From assembly GCA_008360975.2 (NCBI GenBank), contig CM039179.1, positions 52,062,561 through 52,126,560 of the forward strand: DNA of 64,000 nucleotides, in the 5' to 3' direction. The notes under the pieces are model-generated. The model had not been told where the DNA came from and ran no database searches. It saw only the letters and a program-made list of their open reading frames with translations. A program made the position numbers and the translations under genes. This DNA comes from Lichenostomus cassidix. Its lineage: Eukaryota; Chordata; Aves; Passeriformes; Meliphagidae. Positions 1-12,046 of this stretch are shown in pieces (the stretch's first letter is position 1; every line of letters begins with the position of its first letter).

Positions 1-640
1 ATTTATTTTATAATGTTGCTATTTTTTTTTTCTAAGGGCCTGAGCTGAGGAGTTCAGCTGTTTGTTGAAGTAAATCCCACACAACTTGTCCAGACAAGTT
101 GTGGGACTTGTGGGACAATAGCACATCCCTACTACATGCCTGATAAAACAGTAGGAAAGAAAAAATACCTCTTTCCTCCTCACATAAGGGACAAGTACTG
201 GTACTGGTAAGTCTTTTTCATATACTGTCCCTTGACAAGCAAGACATAGCCACTCACTCTAAGCCAAAACATCTTTTTCTAATGAGGGAAAATTATGAGA
301 CCAGGTGAAAATGAAAACATGCCAAAACTGGTCACTTCCTTTAGATTTTGCCTCTCGAACTGAAACATCTATGTCTTCTGTTAGCTGACTAATTATTTTA
401 TCAACACTAATGATGTCATCATATGCATGGTTTATGTAGTTGCCCTGTACCTTGGAAGGCTGTATTTAGATTTCCAGTGCACCTGTCCTCGTGATACATT
501 AACAACTCCTCAGACTCTGTTTCAGTCCATCAAGTTTATCTTTTGCTCTGTACTAACCAGTTAACAACATGTACAATTTGATTCCTTTTCCAGTTACTAT
601 ATCAGCTCAGAGTCAGCTAGTACTGTTTCCATCACCACTA
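1..640. other. Unique AT-rich non-coding sequence
   Basis: No recognisable gene or interspersed repeat. It holds one small inverted repeat (see 80-103). The right edge is the degraded 3' end of the CR1 copy that follows. Confidence 0.6.
80..103. repeat. Short inverted repeat (10-bp arms, 4-nt loop)
   Basis: Arms 80-89 (CACAACTTGT) and 94-103 are perfect reverse complements around the loop CCAG. Outer bases can pair further if a CA bulge is allowed on the left. The GTGGGACTTGTGGGAC just downstream is a small direct repeat. A role is not evident. Confidence 0.7.
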
Positions 641-1855
641 TGGGATAACAGAATGGGTCAGGTTGGAAGGCACCATAGGGGGTCATCTGGTCCAACCTCC
701 CTGCTTGAGCAGGGTCATCCTTGAGCACATGGCACAGCATTGTGTCCACATGGTCCTCAAATATCTCCAGTGAGGGAGACTCCACAAGCTCTCTGGGAAA
801 TCTGTTTCAGTACCGAGTCACCCCCACTGTGAAGAAGTCCTTTCTCATATTCAGGTGGAACTTCTTGTGCATCAGATTCTGCCCATTGACTCTTCTTGTG
901 TTGCTTGGCACCACTGAGAAGAGCCTGGCTCCACCCTCTTGACACCTCCCTTCAGAGGAGGGTGTCAAGACCTTGATGACCTCCCCTCTCAGACATCTCT
1001 GCTCAAGAGTGAGCAGGCCCAGCTCCCTCAGCCTCTCCTCATGAGAGAGATGTTCCTGTCCCCTAATCATCCTTGTCCTCCACTGGCTCTGCTCCAGGAG
1101 CTCCATGTCTCTCCTGTGCTGAGGAACCCAGAATTGGACACAGCTCTCCAGGTGTGCCTCACCAGGGCTGAGCAGAGGGGCAGGATCACCTCCCTCAACC
1201 TGCTGGCAATGCTCTTCCTAATGCACCCCAGGATGCCATTTGCCTTCTTGGCCCCCAGGGCACACTGCTGGCTCACAGAGAGCTTGTGCTCCACCAGGAC
1301 CTCCAGGTCCTTCTCCACAGAGCTGCTTTCCAGCAGGTCAGTCCCCAGCCTGTGCTGGAGCATGGGGTTGTTCTTCCCCAGGGGCAGAACCCTGCATTTG
1401 CCTTTGCTGAATTTCAGACAGTTCTTCTCTGCCTATCTCTCCAGCCTGTCAAGATCCCCCTGAAGGGCTGCATAGTACTCTGGGGTATCCAGAGCCACTC
1501 CTCCCAGCTTTGTGTCACCAATGAACTTTCAGAGGAGGCATCTCTTGCTTCATCCAAGCCATTGATGGGTAAGTTAAACAATACAGAGCCCAGTATTGAA
1601 CCCTGGGGGACACCACTAATGACAGGCCTCTAATGAAACCCTGTGCCACTGATTACAACCCTCTGGGATCCACTGTTCAGCCAGTTCTCAATCCACCTCA
1701 CTGTCCACTCACCCAGTCCACACTGCCTGACTTTGCCTATGAGGGTATTGTGAGGGAAAGTGTTAAAAGTCTTCTTGAAGTCAAGGCAGATAGTATCCAC
1801 TACTCTCATCCATCCAGGTAGTTGTTTCATCCTAGAAGGCAATCAAGTTGGTAAC
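641..1855 (-). mobile_element. CR1 LINE, 5'-truncated, end of ORF2 plus 3' UTR (dead)
   Basis: This is a non-LTR retrotransposon of the CR1 family, read on the minus strand from about 1855 down to 641. ORF2 normally encodes an endonuclease and reverse transcriptase; only the C-terminal RT part and the 3' UTR remain. Minus-strand translation shows CR1 RT blocks in order: HNTLIGKVRQCGLGEW (about 1770-1720), a KF..DTKLGG block (about 1535-1505), KANGILGCIRKSIASRLREV (about 1245-1185), HEERLRELGLLTLEQRCLRG (about 1045-985) and KFHLNMRKDFFT (about 870-830). The blocks sit in different frames, so frameshifts are present. The catalytic motif normally written FADD reads FIGD, so the RT would be inactive even without the frameshifts. 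The 3' UTR ends near GGTTGGAAGG at 660; the terminal octamer is degraded. The plus-strand open frames here (939-1463, 1286-1633) are antisense shadows. Confidence 0.93.
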
Positions 1856-4800
1856 AGTTGAAACAGACAATCAGGTAGTTCATGTACCACTTTAAGGTAC
1901 AGTCTTGCTTTCAGTGACTTTGCTTTCTATTTTCTCTACATTGCAGCTGAAAGTCATGCCTTCAGTAAAATAAAATGTCTGAAAATTTGATGTACAATGC
2001 AATAATTTTTTTCAATGCTGCAGGGCAGTTTAAAGTCAAGTAAATCCTCAGGAAAAACCATGGTACTATGAATATTTTCCCTGACTCTCAGAAAGTGGGT
2101 AAGTTTGCTTGTATTTCCATAAATACCTTATGTGAGAAAGAGCAACCAGTGAAGGCCTGACATCTCTCTTGTATCTCTGAATGCAGATTGTTACCTTATG
2201 TAAATTCTGCTAGAGTTCTTCAAAAAGTCTGAAGATAACAATAATGCTACCACATCATTTGTCTAAGGAATGCCTCTTATTTTTCACATTGTCATTATAC
2301 GAGACCGGTTAAGTTGTGCTGTTTGCTTGTTTGTTTGTTTTTCTGGGCTGACAGAAAGACAAGCTACTTCTGATGTGGAAGCTTCGGCACACTAATATTT
2401 TAGTATTTCTTCTTTTTTTCCTCATGAAATCTTTCAGTATTACCTGATGTATTTCTTCATGCTCCTTGGAACACACTGTTCCAACAGAGTTGTGTTGGAA
2501 CAGATTACAGCACCAGTCCCAAGTGCTTGTCACATTTTGTATACCAGAATATCTCTTGCACACGTGTGCTTTGGCTGATCCTAACTAACCCTGCCTATTA
2601 CATTTGTACCTCTGCAGACAGTGTTGTTCCACTTCCTGTTACATATCCTACCATATTTTTCTCCTCTACTAGAAGATCTTTTCTCCTGGTGACAAAGAGA
2701 ATCTAATACCTTAACCTACTAATTACTTTCGAAATTATTTGCAAAATTTTCAAATAGTCTTCCAGAGACTAAAAATTTCCCCTAAGTTTAAGGAGATTTC
2801 TTCCCCTGTGATAAATTAATTTGGCAGATAAAGATGATCCCTTTTGTTTTCCAAGTAGGACAATAAGACCACAGACTATCTGTATGTTCCCTTGCTTGAA
2901 TAGTAAGAAAAACTGTTGTGCTACTATGTAGTAAAAGAGACCTAAATAGTCAGTCATAATGGATTTGATCATGCACTCAGGTTTTTCTAGTTTCTTTTCC
3001 TGGCATTTTTTGAAGTATTTTACATTTCACATGGTAACCACAGGGACAAAATCAAATGAGAATGATATTTAGAATTTACCTTTGAATTCATCAGAGTGAT
3101 AATTTTTTCTAGTGTGACAAACCATATTCTATATGTGGGTCACATTCTTCAAGCAAATTACCATCTTTGTTGTTTTGGTGCTGTAGGACTCTATTTGATT
3201 TATAAATATGGTCTACACAACAGGAACTTTTCAGGCTATTCTATCATTGTGTCTTTGTTCTGAACTTTTGTTTAGTGCTGTTTCAAATTCATTATTCTAC
3301 ATATTATTTGCTACCTCATTCATTTCCAAAAGTGCTCTCCTACTGAACTACACTGTTGTAATTCTTAGATGTCTTCTCTTTATGTGTATGCCTGTCGGTT
3401 GGTCTACGACTTAGTACAGTAGGACAAACAATTAATGAACCTTTATCAATTTGATGTTGTTATGATACTCTTTCAAATTTTTATACTGCTGCAATCATAC
3501 TCTCGGTGGAGCTTTTGTTTTATTTATCAGATTTTGCTAAGTATATGCACAGTTTTTATTATCTGTATTTTAAACACATATAAAGCATTTTCAGCAAAGG
3601 AAAAATGATCTAATAAATCATACTATTTTTCAAAGAGCAGAAAAGTGTCATACACAATGCCATAAATATAAACCCATTTGTTTCCAGAGCCAAAATTGTT
3701 TTTTTACGTTTATGTCAGTGTTGGGTTATGACTATCGCTTCCACTTCTAATATCTAAGGAGCAAAAGTTGTTTAGAAAAATAAAACTTAGACTTGTAAAA
3801 TATGTGTCTGAAAGTTCAGAAATTACCAAACACACAAAAAGAAATTCTGGGTTTTATGGTCTACCTATCCACCAAAAGCCATGGTATCAGAAGAAAATAC
3901 TGAGACAGCACAAGGAAAACTGGATGTCTAAACCTTTGAGCTACAAAACATTAATCATATGCATAAAATGCTACCCAATATTGTTAATATGCAATAAGGT
4001 TCATAGATATTTATTCTTCATTCTCACAGACTTTTCTCCTTTGTTCTGTGCTGGAATAATCTAACTTCCTCACATTTGAAAAGGAGATTCCTAGCTAGGG
4101 TGTAAGTAGTCAGTGAATCACAAAGCCACCCTACTTTTTGTACTTGGAAATGTATCCTAGCTATAGGTTATTCAGTACTATGAGGTAGGGGAACTCAGAA
4201 TTTTCTATAGAAATTGTTTTCTAGAAATTTTTGTTTCATTGAATAATAAAGTTCTTACTGAGCCACTAGGAACATAACTGGATACCTAGAGGATTTAGCT
4301 GCTTAACTACAAATTGGTAAGCCTGGCATTTACTGCATTGAGTGTTCTTGGTGTGTTTCATTTGAAGCATTTATGGAAGCATGTAACCAGTCTGAGAAAT
4401 TAGGATCCATTTCTTTCTCACTCTCACTGTAGCCCTGTGAATGTTCAATGTGAAATGTGCCACAGCTTCAGCAGAAAGTTATGACATCGCCTAAGAGGCA
4501 CTGCCAGTGCAAAATGTTTTCTCTATCCTAGTCTTCTTAGCACCAAGCTGGTAAAGAAAGGAACTAGATTCAAATCTCCTGAGCCAGTGGAAGCAGACCT
4601 GGGTTAAGGATGGGTCAATTATATGTTTCTTTGCACAGGAACAAGCAGATGTTCTAGACAAATCCAAAGTATGGAATAATTAAATTGATCTTTGAATTAG
4701 ACACTTCATATTCAAAAAAACAGGAACTGTCAGAAAATAATCACCCTTATTCAGTTTGCTTTAAATTTTCTATTGAAATCTCTAGAAAACTTTTACTTCT

Positions 4801-5107
4801 TTTTTTTTCCTAATTAAAAGGAACAAATAAATGATAAATTTTATGGGGATTTAAAATGTGTTTACATGAAGTTATGTAGACTCTCTTTGGGACCAGTTTT
4901 GACTTTCATAAACTGATTGAAAACAATGGAAACTGATACAAATTATTGAAGTGAGAGTGCACTGAAGTGTGGCCAAAAAGGAATCTATGTAAATATTCAT
5001 TTTATTCTTTAATTCATTTATTACAAAAAGTAGTGAAATCTAAATATGTTAAAGGGAAGCTTTAAATGCTGACTTTTAAAAATACTGCATTGTTTTATGA
5101 CAGAAAC
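1856..5107. other. Unique AT-rich non-coding sequence
   Basis: I see no gene or identifiable transposon in this 3.2 kb. A short GTTT-type run lies at about 2320-2342. The small open frames (for example 3208-3414 and 3768-4064) are at chance level for this composition and match no family I recognise. Confidence 0.55.
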
Positions 5108-5329
5108 ATTTAGGAGAAGGTTCTTGACCTAGAGGGTGGCTGGGCACTGGAACAGGATCCCCAAGGAAGTGGTCACAGCACCAGCCTGACAGAGTTCAAG
5201 ATGTGTTTGGACAATGCTCTCAGGCACATGGTGTGACTCTTGGGGATGGTCCCATGCAGGGCCAGGAATTGGACTCAATGATCCTTGTGGATCCCTTCTA
5301 ACTCAGGATATTCTGTGATCCTATGATTT
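5108..5329 (+). mobile_element. CR1 LINE 3' tail
   Basis: About 220 bp of CR1 3' end in sense orientation. It has the ORF2 stop-proximal GGCACTGGAACAGG and CCCCAAGGAAGTGGTCACAG blocks, then the UTR and the terminal bird CR1 motif TATTCTGTGATCCTATGATT at about 5309-5328. It is severely 5' truncated, as is usual for the family. No target-site duplication is expected. Confidence 0.9.
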
Positions 5330-6579
5330 TAAGATGGAGGTGTAAGAGTATCCCTGCTGTTTTTGCTCATGTGCCAGCTAGTGGACAATTGCAACCTTTA
5401 GAGTAAGCGTAATTCTTTATACTCACCCTACATTCAGATGGTTGTTAAATATTCTTTTCTTTTTCCTTCCCTAGACACAAAAGGGTTCTTTTTGCAGCCA
5501 AAGTAAACAATAGATTAGGCACTGAGAGTGACCATGATATAATGCTCAATCATCAGCTTAAAAAGCAGAAGGAAAACAGTTCTGGAGAAAGATAATAAGG
5601 AATCTATTAACTGACTTAGAAATGTGAATATGAAGACAATTCTGATAGACCTAATCCATAGCAACTCCTCTTCTGGATGTAACTCTGCACTGCCTTCTTT
5701 CTTGTTTAAAGTTTGGTTTTTTGTTTTTTTTTTTAAGATTGAAATATAACAGAAATTTAATCTAAAAAACAACAAAAAAGCTGATCACCAAAGAGTAGCT
5801 GGGGTTACTCTATTTTTTAATTTATTTATATATTTCTTTGTTCTTCAGCTCTTCTAAACTGTATGAATAATGCTCTCTCTTGCTCTGATCTTTGAACAGT
5901 TATTTACCATGTTTAAAAGCTGCTATATCTTTTTATTTAAACAATTCGGTAGAAGCTTCTGCTCACCAAAAGCTTCTCTGCACCAAAGAAACAAGCTAAC
6001 AAAATAAGATTCCTTGTGCAAGAAAATTGTCTGGAGTTCTCAGAAAATTCAAAAACATTTTATGAATGGCTCTATGTGTCCAAAGACTAAGAAGGTAGAG
6101 GAATATGTACTAGTCATGGATCTTCAGTGAGCGATATATTACCACGTATAAATACAAAATAAACACAAAAAGCCCAGTTTTTGACATCATAAGGTATATT
6201 CTTATGTGGGTATCAGAAGGAAAAATGTTAGCTGAGTAAACTAATATTGATTAAGGTGGATACGCTATGTTTAAAAAATAAGCTTGCTGTTAGTTATAAA
6301 AAATTTAATTAATGTAAAAATAAATGGAACTTTTTCTGAAATTGCTCAAATTATTTGCTGTGTTAATACAACAAAGAACATTTATCATTATACCATTAAT
6401 CTTGTCAGTGTAATTTTCTATGTTTTACTGGAAAAATATAAGACAAGGTAGTGGGGCATTACTTAATATGTGTGATTCACCCACCACTGAAGTGAATGGA
6501 CTTTGCAATTATTCATGCAGTATGCTAAGGAGAAAAAAAATCCACAAGTATGGCAATTTAAAAATTGAATACATGTATT
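5330..6579. other. Unique AT-rich non-coding sequence
   Basis: No gene or repeat recognised. Short T and A runs only (for example about 5722-5732). Confidence 0.55.
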
Positions 6580-6709
6580 ACTGTAAAAACTAATCTAAAC
6601 CTGTCCTCTTTCAGGTTAAAACCATTGCCCCTTTTACTGTCACTATCTGCTTGTATAAAAATCCCTTGCCCCTCCATTTTATAAGACCCCTTAAGTTACT
6701 GCAAGGTAG
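6580..6709 (-). mobile_element. CR1 LINE relic, 3'-proximal piece (split by an LTR)
   Basis: Diverged CR1 in reverse orientation. CCTCTTTCAGGTTAAAACCA at about 6604-6623 matches the last coding block of CR1 ORF2 read backwards. It continues after the LTR insertion at 7188. The 3' UTR and terminus have been lost or are unrecognisable. Confidence 0.8.
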
Positions 6710-7187
6710 GTCTCTGTCCTAGGTTACAATACAGATGTATTTAGTATTCTATTACCACCAGCTGTGGGCTGTTAGCTGTTATCTCCTGCTATGACTCACC
6801 CCTGATAACAGATTATGGGCCATCAAGGACCCACTACATGACTCATGGACTTATCCTATTGTGAGATGCTCTGCCCAGGAGGGAGGAGCCAAGCATTCCC
6901 ACCTGGATATAACCTGGCCTTGGAACTGCCCAAGGGAGCCCTGTCCACTGGGTTCCCAGAGGACAAGAGCTACCACTGGACCTTCAGCTGGAGACAAGAC
7001 CTTCCACAGCAACACTGCTTCAACTGAACTACTTCATTTGGACTGCTACTACCATCCTAACAGGGTTTCAGGTTGTATCTGACTTTGTCAGTGCTTTTCC
7101 TTGTATTATTACACTTATTTTTAATTTTTCCTGTGTTTTGTTGACTTGCAATCTCCCACTTGTTTGTTTTCAAACCAATGCAGTCTC
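6710..7187 (+). mobile_element. Solo ERV LTR (6715-7182) with 5-bp target-site duplication GTCTC
   Basis: The LTR starts TGTCCTAGGTTACAATACAG at 6715 and ends CCAATGCA at 7182 (468 bp, TG...CA). It is flanked by GTCTC at 6710-6714 and 7183-7187. Removing it and one GTCTC copy restores the CR1 sequence on both sides, so the boundaries are secure. GGATATAACC at about 6906 could be a promoter; orientation is inferred from it and from family resemblance. There is no internal proviral sequence, so this is a solo LTR left by LTR-LTR recombination. A 5-bp duplication fits an ERVL or other vertebrate ERV class. The open frames at 6845-7082 fall inside it and are not genes. Confidence 0.9.
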
Positions 7188-7595
7188 CCTGAAGCATTTC
7201 CTTCTCCATGGTGCACAATGCCAGCTCTCTCAGCCTGTCTTTTTAGGAGATGTCTTCTAATTATCTTCATGACCCTTCTTTGAACCCACTATAACAGGTT
7301 CAAGTCTTCCTTGTGTTGAGGACCCCAGAAGTGGATGCGGTACTCCAGGTGGAGTCTCGTGAGGGGGAGAATCATCTCCCTCAACCTGCTGGCCACACTG
7401 ATTTTGATGCAGCTCAGGATGAGGTTGGCGTTGTGGACTGCAAGCTCACACAGTTGTCTCATGTCCAGCTTTTCATCCCCGACAACCCCCAAAGTCCTTC
7501 TCCTCAGGGCTGCACTAAATGACTTCTGCCTGTTTGTTCTCATATCTGAGATTTTCCCAACATAGATACAGCAATTTGCACTTTGGTTTGTAAGA
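7188..7595 (-). mobile_element. CR1 LINE relic, ORF2 RT end (second piece)
   Basis: Continuation of the CR1 copy begun at 6580. The minus-strand frame at 7543-7289 reads RT blocks such as ISVASRLREMILPL and HLEYRIHFWGPQHKEDLNLL, the CR1 C-terminal RT region. Beyond 7545 the match fades but a TTTTCCCAACATAGATACAG block still aligns. It is broken by stops and frameshifts. Confidence 0.88.
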
Positions 7596-8525
7596 AGGCC
7601 GAGAGGAGAGGAGTGGAGGTATATCTACTGCAAATTAGTTATCTAAAAATTAGGTGACGTAAACTCATCTAATAACTGTAGCTCCCTTTACATTAAAGGG
7701 AGGCATTTCTGAAGAACAATTCAATCTAATCTGAAGTGGAAGTCTTTACTGAAGGCAAATCATACTGTAAAGTTCTCTATTGATTTTTATTGACTCTATG
7801 TGCACCTCATGTTCAGACATAACTTTTACATGACTGTCACCTATATTTGCTTTTGATAATGGATTTGGTTTCTCAAATGGATCTGAAAGATAGAAAGAAG
7901 CAAGCAAATAATCTCTTTAGGCAACTATTTAAAATTCAGACCTACTTATTATGTATATAAGACAAGAAATTTAGGCTGTTTGATAAAGATTCCACTGGCC
8001 TGCGTTCCAAGTCTGCAAATTGGAAGTTGGTGAGACACAATAGGCAATGCTGAGAACACTAAAGTCAACTTAGATGAAGCATTCATTTAGAAGTCATCTA
8101 ACTGCAATATCTTTTAATGGGAGTAATTTTTATTAATAGGTGTTGTGATGCCCTGTTTTCATTTTCACTTGCACTTCAGTGCTGCAAAAAAACTTAATTG
8201 CACCTTCTCAATTGCCGTATGAGAAATATGTGAATATCCAGTTTTTCCACATCTGCAGTGTATTAGATTCAATAGGTTACAAAGAGGAAAAAAAAGAAAA
8301 TTATGACACAGGGTTGAATGTCTCTTATTACCTGTGGTTTTTTACAGTGGAGAAGTTGCTATGAAAGGTAGTCATATGAAGTTCTATTTGATGTAGAGAA
8401 ATAGGTCCTTTACAGTAAGTTTTCTCTTCATTTTTTGGGTGAACTAAACTGCATTCTAGGTGAGTCTGCGTCACTTCATTGATGTGAATGACAGTTTCTC
8501 TTCTTGAGCCATATATATTCATCTG
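7596..8525. other. Unique AT-rich non-coding sequence
   Basis: Nothing recognised. Small open frames at 8179-8364 (plus) and 8531-8328 (minus) are at chance level. Confidence 0.55.
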
Positions 8526-8960
8526 AATCACAGAATCATTAAGGTTTGAAGAGATATATGGAAATTATCTGGTCCACACCACACTGCTGAAACAGGACCA
8601 CCTACAGATGCCCAGAACCTTATCTAAAGAGCTTTTTAATACCTACAAAGAAGGAGACCCCACAACCTCTGGGCAACCTGTACCAGTGCTTACTCGTCCT
8701 CAGAGTGTTTTCTGATGTTCAGGTGGAACATCCTATGTTTCAGTTTATGCCCATTATTAGCTCTTCTGTCACTGAGCACCACTGAGAAGAGCCTGTCTAC
8801 ACCCTCTTTACGCACTCCCTTCATACACAGGCATGAGATATCCCCTGAGCCTCATCTTCTCTAGGCTGAACAGCCGCCATTCTCCCAACCTTTCCTTATA
8901 CATAGCTGCTCCATTCCCTTCGTCCTCTTTAGGGCCCTGGGCTGGACTTTAGACAGATAA
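8526..8960 (-). mobile_element. CR1 LINE 3' end, old copy
   Basis: Reverse-oriented CR1: the terminus AATCACAGAATCATTAAGG at 8526-8544, then the UTR, then end-of-ORF2 blocks (TTCAGGTGGAACATCC, GAGCACCACTGAGAAGAGCC, TCTCTAGGCTGAACAGCC). It carries many substitutions and small indels, so it is older than the copy at 641. Confidence 0.9.
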
Positions 8961-9609
8961 AGGCTCTCATGAGAGTCTGATGAACATAAGGAAATATTTG
9001 CAGATGTACTGAATGAGTCTGATTCACACACCACATTTTCTGGAACACTCTACCACCAAAGAGGGTTTGTATTGAAGGTACAAAAAACTTCTAAGGTGGA
9101 AGTCCTGCATCTAAGCACTTTGATTTTCTTTTTCTCCTTCTCTCTGTCCACCCAACAGCTTTTACCCTTTTTATACATCATTTTTTAACAGGTGCCATTT
9201 CAGATTTATCTTTCACAGTTGGCTCATTGACTTACCTTTCAATTTTGCCTTACCTTTCAATTTTGCCTTCAATAAATAAATGCTATTATGCCATCTTCCT
9301 AGGCTTTCTGAATAATTTTCTCCTTGTGCTCATTTCTGGCTGTATATTTTTAAAAAATGCAGGTCCACAAAACATGATGTTGATGCAGAGTGTAAAACAT
9401 CCTAATTATACCTTTCAAGTTTTTACTGGGTTCTCCTGAAAGGCCGTATTTTTTACTTCTAAGTTCTTTCATATATATGTATAGAGATGAGAGTGTGAAA
9501 TAACAGTCATTACATCACTTATGGTAGAAGTAAGGAGCACTGAGCTGTTACAATATCTACTTACTCACTGTCTTTGAACTTTAGTGGAAACAGAGCACAA
9601 TTGATGTAT
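8961..9609. other. Unique non-coding sequence
   Basis: No gene recognised. It contains the short tandem duplication at 9231-9268. Confidence 0.55.
9231..9268. repeat. 18-bp tandem duplication
   Basis: CTTACCTTTCAATTTTGC occurs twice without a gap (9231-9248 and 9249-9266) and the next bases start a third copy. The copies are identical, so the event looks recent or gene-converted. Confidence 0.85.
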
Positions 9610-10165
9610 TTGGTCTGACTCGGAGCTCATTTTCTTTGTAGCAGTGGGTACGTTGCTGTGCTTTGGATTTACAACTAAAACTGGGTTGATCACACAGCAG
9701 TGTTTTGGCTGTTGTCAAGCAGTGCTTGAACAGCACTGAGGTTTTCTTCCTACCACCCAGTCCCTGCAGCAAGAAGCCTGAGGGTGCACAGGAAATTGGG
9801 AGGAGCTGGGGGAGATGACAAAGTAGCCAAAGGGATAATCTATATCATTGGGTATCAGGTTAAGCAATACAAGCTCAGTAAGAGGAAAAAGAAGCCAGGA
9901 CATTCATGGTTATGAATATTTGTCTTTCCAAGTAACTGTTGTGCATGCTTGTAGGGCTAAATTGGCTAAACATCTACCTACTAATGGAAAGACATGCATG
10001 AAATCCTTATTTTGCCTTTCTTGGTTTTTTGTCCTTTTTTTCCGCTTATTAAACTTTCTTTATTTTGACTCATCACTTTTTGGCTTTTGTTGTTCCAATT
10101 CTCCACCCATACTACTGAGTGAGCACACAACAATGTTCAGCTCCTGGCTGGAATGAGCCTACCAC
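9610..10165 (+). mobile_element. ERV LTR, family A copy 1 (solo or degraded)
   Basis: It shares the block order of the better preserved copy at 22675-23211: U3 opening (about 9610-9660), GTTTTGGCTGTTGTCAAGCA (9699), AAAGGGATAATC, a degraded TATA zone, AAGTAACTGTTGTGCATG, CTTATTAAACTTTCTTTAT (about 10044; ATTAAA may be the polyadenylation signal), CTCATCACTTTTTGG, and GAGTGAGCACA...CTGGCTGG at the end. The TG...CA ends and target duplication are not recognisable. The open frames at 9581-9903 (minus) and 9848-10156 (plus) are by-products. Family recognition is from memory of bird LTRs plus the internal comparison with the other two copies. Confidence 0.8.
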
Positions 10166-10606
10166 TGGTGAGAAGGCTAAGTTCCCTTGCATATCTTCAT
10201 ATCTTCACTACTCTTCTAGAGGCCTCCCACATTTCATAAATATCTCAAAAAGTAGTTTCCAAAGATATGTCTGAAGAAAACTATAGGGTGAAGACAGCTG
10301 TATAAAAATCAGATTAAGAAAAAGGAAACCTTCAATTGTGGAGTATTCATTGCCCTCATGAAAACCAAAAGGCAAATTTTTCAATCTAAAGTGAAAAGTT
10401 ATCTCTTCAAAGTTCCAGTTATAGCATTAAATAATGTACTCTGAAATTTAACTGCCACCCTAAACACATGATAACAAAAGTATTTGCAGTAGAAACTGTG
10501 GCAAAACCCTCATATATAATTACAAAATTATTTTTAAATAACCAAGTTTAAAATAGAAATTTGATTTTTTTTTTGTATAGTAGCATTTTATTGACCCTGT
10601 TACAAT

Positions 10607-10720
10607 GATACAACAACAACAAAAATGCACCAAAAAGGAACCTGACCCAAAAAAACCCCAAAAGAACAAAAAAGCAAACTTCCAAAAAAACCCCAGAGCT
10701 GGAAAAGAAAACCAAAATGA
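10607..10720. repeat. A-rich/CCCC-A low-complexity tract
   Basis: The plus strand is almost only A and C in blocks such as ACAACAACAACAAAAATGC and CCCAAAAAAACCCCAAAAG. The minus-strand frames here (10744-10520, 10730-10548) are Phe/Leu/Gly-rich artefacts of it. Confidence 0.75.
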
Positions 10721-11961
10721 AATGAAACACACATTAATATGCAAGCCTTCAATTGTTATATCATTTTATATATTCCAGTAGCAACACTTCAAGATCTTTT
10801 GGCTGTATTGCAAAAAAGCAATAGGCTTTTCTCACGAGTCTTTTTACCACTATTGTTCACTGCCTTAGGAATACTTAAATGTAGAACTTTATGCTTTGAT
10901 GTTATTTAAATTTTTTTCTGCAAACTGAGCAGATTTTAGAAACTCAAAAATGTCAATTTGAGATAATTTTTAATGATCAAGGATTTTATTTTTATTTAAG
11001 ACATTTCTTTTTCTTCTTTCTTTTTCAAAGTTGTTATCCTTAAAGGAAATAATATCAATATCAAATGTTTGCATCTCATGAGCTACACATCAACAAACAG
11101 GGTTTAGAATTGTGATAATAACCAGTGGAGATATCATGGAAACTCTGTCCTAGTCTCATCCTTGATAATAAATGCCATGGATTTTTCTAAGCCCAAGATT
11201 TGTAGCAATCAATTTAGATATTACTGGTTTCTCGGAAGCCATGGAATGACAGGGGTGTAGATTTAAGTTGGAGGTGAAACACTGGCCTACCACACCAAAT
11301 TAACTGTAGAAGATTCTTAAAGCATTGAAGCTAGGGACCACAGATAAAAAAAAATTGACTCACTGGCACTACACATAGTGTTGAAAAGTAATTCTTTGTT
11401 ACAAGTTTTAAAATAGTTTCTGCCCTACTAAGGAGCCTTCTTCAGCATGTTTCACTGATAAATGCCCTTAGGATCATGCTGTGCATTAAGTGATGTCCTG
11501 CCAAAAATAGTATGCAATCTACTATGTGTTATGGGTTTTAGCTGGCCTATATTTAGGTATCTTTATGTGACCTGGATACCAACACAACCACTTTTGTCAC
11601 TGAAGAACTGGTCAATATACTCACTGGAGTTTGGAGATAATTCAGTGTAGCCTAAAGCAGCCATCCCCCTGTGATGTCTAGACTCTATAGATCTAGACTT
11701 CATCAACTGTATTGACTAGGCCTCCACTAGATATACTAGGTGCTTATAGATTTAGCTTACATATAGACTCTTCCATTGTAAAACTTCTGAAGTTTGGGTT
11801 ACCCAAGTACCGCCTCAATTACGCTTGTTAGTAATTCTCTATTCTCTTTTTTTCTTGACTTGAGAACACAGTGTGTTATTGTATGTTTTAATCAGGAAAT
11901 TTTGAATGCAAAGGGCTGAGCTGGGAGGAAGCCAGCTCAGAAGGCAAAGCTAAATTGCTGT

Positions 11962-12046
11962 TGGAAATCTGATCACTGGGACAAAGTGGTAGCTCTAATG
12001 CTGTCGGAAATCTGTGCTGGGACAAAGTGGTAGCTCTAATGCTGTG
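11962..12046. repeat. Tandem duplication, unit about 41-44 bp
   Basis: GGAAATCTGATCACTGGGAC followed by AAAGTGGTAGCTCTAATGCT (from 11963) is repeated from 12006 with a short deletion in the first half. A weaker third echo (CAGAAATCTACCACTGG) follows. The minus-strand open frame at 12082-11888 runs through it and is not a convincing gene. Confidence 0.8.

Noticed and set aside
939..1633. 174- and 115-codon plus-strand frames
   Set aside because: They are the antisense of the CR1 ORF2 and 3' UTR copy at 641-1855.
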